Of a stretch of 6,841 bases of DNA, positions 1 through 5,423 are shown one piece after another. Position numbers and translations under genes: made by a program. Source of the stretch: Thermodesulfobacteriota bacterium. Its GTDB lineage: Bacteria > Desulfobacterota > Desulfobacteria > Desulfobacterales > RPRI01. The stretch is taken from the NCBI GenBank assembly GCA_030836965.1, contig JAUPLM010000142.1, forward strand, positions 1 to 6,841, read 5' to 3'. Positions within the stretch are counted from its first letter, which is position 1. The number at the start of each line of letters is the position of its first letter. The notes below the pieces were generated by a model. The model saw only the letters and a program-made list of their open reading frames with translations. It did no database searches and was not told where the DNA came from.

Positions 1-1282
1 AACCATCGAGGTCCCCTGCCGGAGCGAGTTTAAGATGTTCTATCTTATACTGCAGGCTCCGGACCTTTGCCCACGGATAGAACAACCCGAAGGTTACGGC
101 AATTGCAAGAGAATTCGTCAAAACAATAAATAAATAATCTTTCAGCTTCATATCGGCTTCAAAACGGTGGCCTGCAAGGCTGCTCGAGTTATAAAGCAGA
201 TTTCCGGTCTTAACCGATATGCAGGCAAAAATATAAAGATAGAGGGCAAGAAGAACAAGGATGAAAAGCGGAGGAAAGAGAAAAAAAGAGCCTGCAAACA
301 GAAGAGCGCCGATCAGGACAGGAATAAGAAGACTTAGAAAAATACGGTTGTAATCCCCGTATGACGCGTTGAATTTAAAACCAGTTGTGCCGTAACCGGA
401 GTTTTCAACCATGAATTTTCTCTGCCTGTAGTAAGCATAAGGAAACATGATACCGAGTGTCAAAAATGCAACTATCGGCCATAAAAGGTATGCTTTTGCG
501 GCTTCCCCGTAAGATCCGCTGAAAGCAAATCGGATATTTCTCAGAGAGCTGTTTCTCGCGTTGAAAGCAAGAGAACGGATTACAAGCCACGGAAGGGCTA
601 TTACAAAGGTTATGCTCAGCACTATCCCCGCGATGGGCACTATTTTTGACAACACGCCCTGAAGCAAAAAGAAACCGGCGACTATAAGACGGCCTTTCAG
701 TATTTTTGAAGGTTTTGCCAGGTATTCAAAGCTTGCTCCGCCGATTCTTGTGTTGCCGTAAATGTACTGGTTCTTTCGGACTTTGGCCCAGGCGGAATAG
801 ATTCCCAGGGTAATTATCGAAAGAAGGATGTTGACAAGCCATATGCGGAAATACTCTGAACCGCTCCCGCGGAATTCAAACGGGATCTTATCCCGCTTCT
901 TTTCCGCGGCTGCCGGTTTTGCCGCCTGAGGTTTAACATCGGTATCAACAGTTTCAAAAACAACTTTATTTGAGGATTCTTTTTCATCTCCCGGTCCCTG
1001 TATCAGAGGAATCTCTGAAGGCTTCCCTTCCTGAATGCCGGCCGGAGCCTGCATCGGTTCCGGAAACACCTCCAATCCTGCTTTTTTGAGCACTTCAATA
1101 TATTTTCCGGCTTTCCGCTCATCCAGATCTTTTTTTAATATAAACCTCTTTAGCGCAAGAATCTGTGCCGCTTTTTCCTCACTTACTGAAAACAGCCCGG
1201 CAATATTACGTTTGACATCACCGGGCTCGAAGCCGGCCATGATTTTGCCCCTGTACACGATATTATATCTGATTTCAGCCAT
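1..1282 (-). CDS. DUF898 (YjgN-like) multi-pass membrane protein with extra N-terminal module, 3' end off the window
   Basis: An open frame of 427 codons without a stop runs from ATG at 1282 through the left edge, so the C-terminus is missing. Residues about 3-72 form a small soluble-looking module (VYRGKIMAGFEPGDVKRNI near the start, then a Lys-rich helical part ending in LKKAGLEVFPEP). Residues about 75-133 are a Pro/Ala/Lys-rich linker. The DUF898 domain begins near residue 135 (FEFRGSGSEYF) and has several hydrophobic stretches. A motif recurs three times: TLGIYSAWAKVRKNQY from residue 158, TLGIMFPYAYYRQRKF from 275 and TFGLFYPWAKVRSLQY from 397, spaced about 120 residues apart. Such domains run to roughly 330 residues, so perhaps 30-40 are lost. 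The role of DUF898 is not established; an inner-membrane location is inferred from the hydrophobic segments. It lies 81 bases downstream of the cupin gene on the same strand and may be co-transcribed with it. Family assignment is confident, function unknown. Confidence 0.87.
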   Translation of the reverse strand, partial: MAEIRYNIVYRGKIMAGFEPGDVKRNIAGLFSVSEEKAAQILALKRFILKKDLDERKAGKYIEVLKKAGLEVFPEPMQAPAGIQEGKPSEIPLIQGPGDEKESSNKVVFETVDTDVKPQAAKPAAAEKKRDKIPFEFRGSGSEYFRIWLVNILLSIITLGIYSAWAKVRKNQYIYGNTRIGGASFEYLAKPSKILKGRLIVAGFFLLQGVLSKIVPIAGIVLSITFVIALPWLVIRSLAFNARNSSLRNIRFAFSGSYGEAAKAYLLWPIVAFLTLGIMFPYAYYRQRKFMVENSGYGTTGFKFNASYGDYNRIFLSLLIPVLIGALLFAGSFFLFPPLFILVLLALYLYIFACISVKTGNLLYNSSSLAGHRFEADMKLKDYLFIVLTNSLAIAVTFGLFYPWAKVRSLQYKIEHLKLAPAGDLDG

Positions 1283-1287
1283 TCTTT

Positions 1288-1293
1288 CCTCCT
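1288..1293 (-). promoter_or_regulatory. Ribosome binding site deciding the DUF898 start
   Basis: On the minus strand this reads AGGAGG, a full Shine-Dalgarno match, five bases before the ATG at 1282. Another in-frame ATG at 1327 would add 15 residues (MAKQVQKESSPQEER) but has no comparable site ahead of it, so the 1282 start is preferred. Confidence 0.8.
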
Positions 1294-1363
1294 GTGGAGA
1301 ACTCTCTTTCTGCACCTGTTTTGCCATGGGACTTTGGATGACATCCGGTATAAAGCTGTTTTT

Positions 1364-1804
1364 CTATACTTCTTCATCCCAAAACCCTGAGGTCAGCTCA
1401 GCGAGTTTTTCTCTCTGCGGTAAGGTCAGGGAACAGAACGGTGAGTTATCAAAGGTTGTCTCCCTGTTTTCGACGATCAGAATTTTCGCGTCCCTGCTTA
1501 ACGTGTGTGTATGCCAGACCGACTTTTTGACGTTGTAAATCTTAAACGGCTCCATATCCTCCGCAAAGATCTCCTGAACATTCTTATCTCCGTCACCGAT
1601 AAAAAGTACGCAGCGTCCGCGGAGCAAAACGAACACCTCGTCGGTCTCATTGTGGCGCTGCATGGCCGTGATCTTTTCAGGCAAAAGATCGTTGCTGTAG
1701 TTTAAGACCGCGACCCGCCATGAGCCGTAATCAACCACAGGACTGTATCCTTCTTTATCATAATCGCTTACTTCCAGCAGTTTTTCACTGATTGATCCAC
1801 TCAT
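1364..1804 (-). CDS. Small single-domain cupin protein
   Basis: This 146-residue protein matches the size and pattern of single-domain cupins. Cupin motif 1 is visible as RHNETDEVFVLLRG (residues 50-63), with H51, E56 and G63 in the expected places. The second histidine of the usual HxH is E53. Motif 2 lies in residues about 89-113 (IYNVKKSVWHTHTL, then ILIVEN), with H98 or H100 as the likely last metal ligand. A divalent-metal site formed by H51, E53 or E56, and H98/H100 is inferred. There is no signal peptide or membrane segment, so it should be cytoplasmic. The ATG at 1804 is preceded by CGGAG about nine bases upstream. Cupins cover many enzymes and sugar- or ligand-binding proteins; nothing here identifies the substrate. 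The DUF898 gene follows 81 bases downstream in the same direction. Confidence 0.88.
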   Translation of the reverse strand: MSGSISEKLLEVSDYDKEGYSPVVDYGSWRVAVLNYSNDLLPEKITAMQRHNETDEVFVLLRGRCVLFIGDGDKNVQEIFAEDMEPFKIYNVKKSVWHTHTLSRDAKILIVENRETTFDNSPFCSLTLPQREKLAELTSGFWDEEV

Positions 1805-1849
1805 GATTTATTTCTCCGGACACGGCCTGTTTTAAAGTTGAATAAAGCT

Positions 1850-1906
1850 TGATGGACTCGTAAAAACTCATAATCAAACGGATTTGAACCTTTTACGGGC
1901 CGATCA
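1850..1906. repeat. Imperfect inverted repeat between DUF4139 and cupin genes
   Basis: Two 16-base arms, TGATGGACTCGTAAAA at 1850-1865 and TTTTACGGGCCGATCA at 1891-1906, match in 13 of 16 positions when one is reverse-complemented, including an unbroken CGTAAAA/TTTTACG core. The spacer is 25 bases. The right arm ends three bases from the stop codon of the DUF4139 gene, so its transcript would carry the structure directly after the stop. It could act as a weak terminator or mRNA-stabilising hairpin, although it lacks the GC-rich stem and U tract of a classic intrinsic terminator. The sequence resembles dispersed palindromic repeats that I recall from Desulfobacterota genomes, so a degenerate copy of such a repeat is the other reading. 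Confidence 0.55.
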
Positions 1907-1909
1907 TAT

Positions 1910-3520
1910 TTACAAGCCTTCAATTTTTTTCTCCTTCGGATGCTTTATCGAATAAACAAGTTTTTTTGAAACTGACTTGCCTGCCTCAATATCGACAATC
2001 CATTTAAGCTTTCCGTTTTCAGGATTGTATTCGGCTCCGGATGATTCAACCAGTTTGACGGCAAGATCCTTATTTTTTGATACCGGGATCTGGTCCTCAA
2101 TCATAATTTTAACCGCAACCTTTTTATTGTTTTTTACCTTGATTTCAAAAGCAAAAGTTCTCTCAAGGTCGCTGCTTAACAGTTTATCCTCCGAATAATC
2201 TTTAAGGGATTCCCTTGAAACGGAAATGCTCTGATCGCGGCCGAGGGAAATTGAAAGTTTATCTTTTGCGGATTCGGGATTTATATATGCCTGGCCGATG
2301 TAGGAATTTTCAAAATATATGCTGGATTGACCCGCCAGAAGGTTGTAGCCCGCCCAATCGGTTAAGCCGGCAACCAGAAATGCATTGCCGTCAATTTTCG
2401 GAACCGCGTGATATTCAAAACCGGCGGGGATGGAAAATTCCTGCAATGCGACATAATGCGATTTGCCGTCTGCCGGAATTGAATATTTTATCTGAGGTCT
2501 GAATTCAACCGAAAGCTGTTTTGCGTTCACATCAAAATAATCGGCCATTGTTTCCGCTTTATGCGGCGCAGCCGATTGATTCGTATCAAATTCTTCCAAT
2601 ACCGGAGCGGCAGCCGATTTAGCAGCATACTCTCTCATTTTCAGATATGAGCTCTGGCGCTGAAAATCTATAAACCATGTCGAAAGTTCGGGCTTTTCAT
2701 TGCTTAACGAGGGGTTCCTTGTTGAAAGAACAACTTCAACATCCTTCCAGTCGATCCCGCTCTGCTGCCGGACATCCGCCTTCGAGTTCAGATTTGCGGG
2801 AGAGTTTATTTTGTCGACGCGTATATCATAAAAAGGCTGCCACCCTGCATCCGGAATGAAATATGACAGATTAAGTTCTGCCGGACCGCCTGCTTTTGAT
2901 AAAACGGATATTACGACTTCGTTTGTTGTTTTCCTGCTGTTCGCGGCAACTTCATTCAGCTGGTTTTTTACCCTGTCTATATCCTTCTGGATCTTCTTTC
3001 CGTTAAGGGAAAGATCAAGGATCCTGCCGTTGATTTCGGCATGCCGTTTCGTATAATATTCAGCTGTCTTCTGAAGATCCGTCAACCAAACGCCTTTACC
3101 CTTTCCGCTGATTCGTTTGTTTGCCGCGAGAAGGTCGAGTTCGGCTTTAAACGCATCAATACCGATCTGATTCAGGGAAAGCGATTTATTAAGTGAATCA
3201 AGTGACTCTTCGAGCGCTTTTATCCTGGGATTCTTTTCCACAGGACGCAGATAATCAAAACGCTGAACAACAGACATAATTACCGCATCACCTTTTCCGG
3301 AAACATTTATGCTGCCGCTTTCAATTTTTGATGCGAGTCCCGTAAAGACAACCTCGTTTAAGCCTTTATCAAGATTCATGCGTGCGGCATGAGAAAGCTC
3401 CGCGCCTTTAAGAAAAATCTTCACATTTGAAAGATTGGGCGAAACGACAATTTCGTTTGAAGCAAAAAGAACGGATGGAATAAAAAAAAATACTACTAGC
3501 ATAAAGATACATTTTTTCAT
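1910..3520 (-). CDS. Secreted DUF4140/DUF4139 protein (mucoidy inhibitor MuiA family)
   Basis: The 536-residue product has the usual length and layout of this family. Residues 1-20 (MKKCIFMLVVFFFIPSVLFA) are a Sec signal peptide, with likely cleavage after A20 and export to the periplasm. Residues about 24-95 form the N-terminal beta-rich DUF4140 part (NVKIFLKGAELSHAA). Residues about 98-195 are rich in Leu, Lys, Glu and Asn and are predicted to form a coiled coil. The DUF4139 domain fills the rest, with the hallmark YFIPDAGWQPFYDIRV (residues 220-235) and QQSGIDWKDVEVVLSTRNP (residues 252-270). There is no C-terminal membrane segment. The ATG at 3520 has GAGG about ten bases upstream. Family members have been linked by name to suppression of mucoidy, but no enzymatic activity is established to my knowledge. 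The gene is divergent from the transporter operon, and an inverted repeat follows its stop. Confidence 0.92.
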   Translation of the reverse strand: MKKCIFMLVVFFFIPSVLFASNEIVVSPNLSNVKIFLKGAELSHAARMNLDKGLNEVVFTGLASKIESGSINVSGKGDAVIMSVVQRFDYLRPVEKNPRIKALEESLDSLNKSLSLNQIGIDAFKAELDLLAANKRISGKGKGVWLTDLQKTAEYYTKRHAEINGRILDLSLNGKKIQKDIDRVKNQLNEVAANSRKTTNEVVISVLSKAGGPAELNLSYFIPDAGWQPFYDIRVDKINSPANLNSKADVRQQSGIDWKDVEVVLSTRNPSLSNEKPELSTWFIDFQRQSSYLKMREYAAKSAAAPVLEEFDTNQSAAPHKAETMADYFDVNAKQLSVEFRPQIKYSIPADGKSHYVALQEFSIPAGFEYHAVPKIDGNAFLVAGLTDWAGYNLLAGQSSIYFENSYIGQAYINPESAKDKLSISLGRDQSISVSRESLKDYSEDKLLSSDLERTFAFEIKVKNNKKVAVKIMIEDQIPVSKNKDLAVKLVESSGAEYNPENGKLKWIVDIEAGKSVSKKLVYSIKHPKEKKIEGL

Positions 3521-3745
3521 TTTAAATTTTCCTCGCAGGTCTATCTGTATTTTCCAACCCCGGTAAACGGAACTCTTTTCAGCGCCCCCATGAAGGGTAG
3601 AAAAGCGCAGAAAATAATCTCTGCCTTATTAAACGTTTGAACTTAAAACAACGGGCGCGCTGAATCCGCCTTAAGCAATGGAATGCGCTCACTGTTTTTA
3701 GTTCACGATATGATGAAATTATACGTTTTACAATTAAAAAATCCC

Positions 3746-3773
3746 TTGACTTTTTTAGGGGGTAAGATACTTT
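3746..3773 (+). promoter_or_regulatory. Candidate sigma-70-type promoter for the TRAP transporter operon
   Basis: TTGACT at 3746-3751 matches the -35 consensus in five of six positions. The best partner at legal spacing is TACTTT at 3768-3773 (16-base spacer), a poor -10. A TATGAT at 3805-3810 and TATATA at 3834-3839 are better -10 boxes but lack a good -35 element. The promoter lies somewhere in this region, and the exact site is uncertain. Confidence 0.3.
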
Positions 3774-3940
3774 CAGTCCAGTATTAATCGAAGAGTTGAA
3801 TAGTTATGATGTTTATTTTAGTTCTTTCTTCACTATATATCTTTTTAAACGGAATTTAAAAGGGATATCGCACAGGAAAGCCTGTAATTGATGTAAACCA
3901 TGTTTTGCAGTTACCGCCTATTATTTACAATCTTTTAAAA

Positions 3941-3945
3941 GGAGA
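3941..3945 (+). promoter_or_regulatory. Ribosome binding site of the TAXI gene, next to a palindrome
   Basis: GGAGA at 3941-3945 is the Shine-Dalgarno site for two adjacent in-frame ATG codons at 3951 and 3954. The spacing is five bases to the first and eight to the second, so either could be used and the product would differ by one Met. The perfect palindrome CTTTTAAAAG (3932-3941) overlaps its first base. Confidence 0.75.
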
Positions 3946-3950
3946 GGGTT

Positions 3951-4913
3951 ATGATGAAACGCTTATTAATATGGATACTTGTTGCGGCGTTTGTATTTGT
4001 TGTTCCATCGGCATGGGCTCAAAAAACGGTACGATTATCAATTGCCACAGGAGGAACTGGTGGCGTGTATTATCCCATGGGCGGCGGGATGGCCAATATT
4101 TTATCTAAATACATCCCCTATATGGAAGCAACCGCTGAAGTGACGGCCGCTTCTGTTGATAATTGTCTTCTGGTGGGCGCCGGCAAGGCTGATCTCGCAT
4201 TTATCATGGCGGATGTCGGATGGGATGCCTTTGAAGGAAAAGGAAAGTTCAAATCCAAAGTTCCATTGAGAACCGTAGCGGTTCTCTACGCGAATAATAT
4301 GCATATCGTGACAGTTGAGGGTACGGGCATTGACAAGGTCAGCGACCTGAAAGGAAAAAGGGTTTCGACAGGCGCGCCCGGAAGCGGAACCGAGATTAAG
4401 GCTCTCAGGGTGCTGGAAGCTTACGGCATTGATCCGGACAAAGACATGAAAAGGGATAAACTGGGCGCCGCTGAGTCCGCAGGAGCTTTGAAGGACAAGA
4501 AGATCGATGCCTACTTCTGGGACGGCGGAATTCCCACTGCTTCTATTACCGATCTGGGCGCCACACCGGGGGTCAAAATCAAACTGATCAATCATGGGGA
4601 CGCGGTCGTTAAAATGAGAGAAAAATACGGCCCACTTTATGTTAAAGGTGTGGTTCGCGCAAAATCTTATCCCGGAGAGGATAAAGATGTATCAATTGCT
4701 CTGGTTTGGAATTTACTGGTCTGCAATGAGAATATGAAGGATGACCAGGTTTATGATGTTTTAAAAACTCTTTTTGAACATCAGAAAGAACTGATAACCG
4801 TTCATAAGGAGGCGGCAAACCTGGTCATGGAATCACAGGCCGACGGATCGCCGATCCCGTTCCATCCCGGGGCAGTCCGGTTTTTCAAGGAAAAAGGTTT
4901 TAAGGTTAAATAA
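3951..4913 (+). CDS. TAXI family TRAP transporter periplasmic solute-binding protein
   Basis: This is the extracytoplasmic receptor that captures a solute and hands it to the fused TRAP permease encoded two genes downstream. It has 320 residues, as expected for the family. Residues 1-23 (ending PSAWA) are a Sec signal peptide with cleavage before Q24. The mature protein opens with the TAXI signature IATGGTGGVYYPMGGGMA (residues 31-48). KADLAFIMADVGWDAF (79-94), DLKGKRVSTGAPGSGTE (132-148) and the hinge-region segment KIDAYFWDGGIPT (184-196) are the other conserved blocks of the two-lobed fold. Known TAXI ligands include glutamate/glutamine-like and 2-oxoglutarate-like compounds, but the substrate cannot be read from this sequence. 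There is no N-terminal lipobox, so it should be a free periplasmic protein. It is the first gene of a tight operon, ending at TAA directly before the TTG start of the DUF1850 gene. Confidence 0.97.
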   Translation: MMKRLLIWILVAAFVFVVPSAWAQKTVRLSIATGGTGGVYYPMGGGMANILSKYIPYMEATAEVTAASVDNCLLVGAGKADLAFIMADVGWDAFEGKGKFKSKVPLRTVAVLYANNMHIVTVEGTGIDKVSDLKGKRVSTGAPGSGTEIKALRVLEAYGIDPDKDMKRDKLGAAESAGALKDKKIDAYFWDGGIPTASITDLGATPGVKIKLINHGDAVVKMREKYGPLYVKGVVRAKSYPGEDKDVSIALVWNLLVCNENMKDDQVYDVLKTLFEHQKELITVHKEAANLVMESQADGSPIPFHPGAVRFFKEKGFKVK

Positions 4914-5402
4914 TTGAAACTAAAGAAACGAACCCTCCTGCTGGCGATTGTCATGTTAATCTCGGCAGGAGGTTTTTTTCTCTTTGTCAAAAAGATAACC
5001 GTCCTTCAAATCAGGAACCTTGATCATTCACAGACCCTCCGTATAATGACGGGACCATCCGGAGCTTTTTCCATATTTTATATCAACTCGATTTACGATG
5101 AACCTGTCTCCGAAGAATTCCAGATCAAAGGCGATGCTATAATTCTAAAGGGGGTAAGAACGAAAAGTCCCGGTGTAATGGGATATTACGGATTTGATGA
5201 TACCAGGGAATTCCATCCGTTGAACAGGGATCTGGGAGCTGCCTTTATTTTTAAAAAAGGGATGGTAGAAGGACAGGGATTGCGGATCGGAGAGAAAACA
5301 ATATTCTTAAACGAAATCGGAGAAAAAGGGAACAGCATTCAACTAAGCGTTGAATTCATGCGTTTAGGCCGCTATCTTCTCTTGATGCTGTGCAATAATT
5401 AA
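4914..5402 (+). CDS. DUF1850 protein associated with TAXI-TRAP transporters
   Basis: The product has 162 residues. A basic stretch (MKLKKR) followed by a hydrophobic segment (residues 8-25) gives a signal anchor or uncleaved signal, so the rest should face the periplasm. The DUF1850 core is seen in SGAFSIFYINSIYDEPVSEEF (residues 49-69), followed by beta-strand-rich sequence (GVRTKSPGVMGYYGF). As I remember the family, this motif usually reads HS, where N58-S59 stands here. The TTG start is chosen because it follows the TAXI stop without a gap, has AAGG at 4902-4905, and keeps the basic residues ahead of the membrane segment; the next in-frame ATG (residue 14) would cut the anchor in half. 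The direct TAA-TTG junction suggests translational coupling. DUF1850 genes are frequent neighbours of, or fused to, TAXI-TRAP genes. No function is known to me; an accessory role in the transporter is inferred from context. Confidence 0.82.
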   Translation: MKLKKRTLLLAIVMLISAGGFFLFVKKITVLQIRNLDHSQTLRIMTGPSGAFSIFYINSIYDEPVSEEFQIKGDAIILKGVRTKSPGVMGYYGFDDTREFHPLNRDLGAAFIFKKGMVEGQGLRIGEKTIFLNEIGEKGNSIQLSVEFMRLGRYLLLMLCNN

Positions 5403-5423
5403 CGCTTAAATAAGGATAAACCG

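Larger units (their letters stand above)
3521..3950. other. Divergent intergenic region with small hairpins, no gene seen
   Basis: This AT-rich spacer holds the 5' regions of both divergent transcription units. I see no convincing coding frame or recognisable RNA gene. Visible structures are: CTTTTC (3575-3580) pairing with GAAAAG (3600-3605), enclosing CCC-ATGAA-GGG (3587-3597); GCAGA (3607-3611) pairing with TCTGC (3620-3624); ACAGG-AAAG-CCTGT (3872-3885), a perfect five-pair hairpin with a four-base loop in the presumed leader of the transporter operon; and an imperfect AT-rich palindrome at 3841-3862 (CTTTTTAAAC, then TTTAAAAG). None matches a riboswitch class that I know. Confidence 0.6.

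Noticed and set aside
1283..1366. Possible broken fusion of cupin and DUF898 genes
   Set aside because: The cupin stop codon is in the same frame as the DUF898 gene, but the cupin ends at its natural length and DUF898 has its own strong ribosome binding site, so these are two intact genes.
1035..1538. Plus-strand open frame of 167 codons
   Set aside because: It lies opposite the DUF898 and cupin genes, spans the gap between them, has Ser/Phe-rich sequence with no family features, and has no good ribosome binding site.
3746..3768. TTGACT with TAAGAT as a promoter
   Set aside because: The spacer is only 11 bases, too short for a sigma-70 promoter.
3872..3885. ACAGG-AAAG-CCTGT hairpin as a riboswitch or small RNA
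   Set aside because: It has only five base pairs, with no surrounding conserved core of any riboswitch class that I recognise.
4101..4595. Minus-strand open frame of 164 codons opposite the TAXI gene
   Set aside because: It is antisense to strongly conserved TAXI coding sequence and has no recognisable domain.
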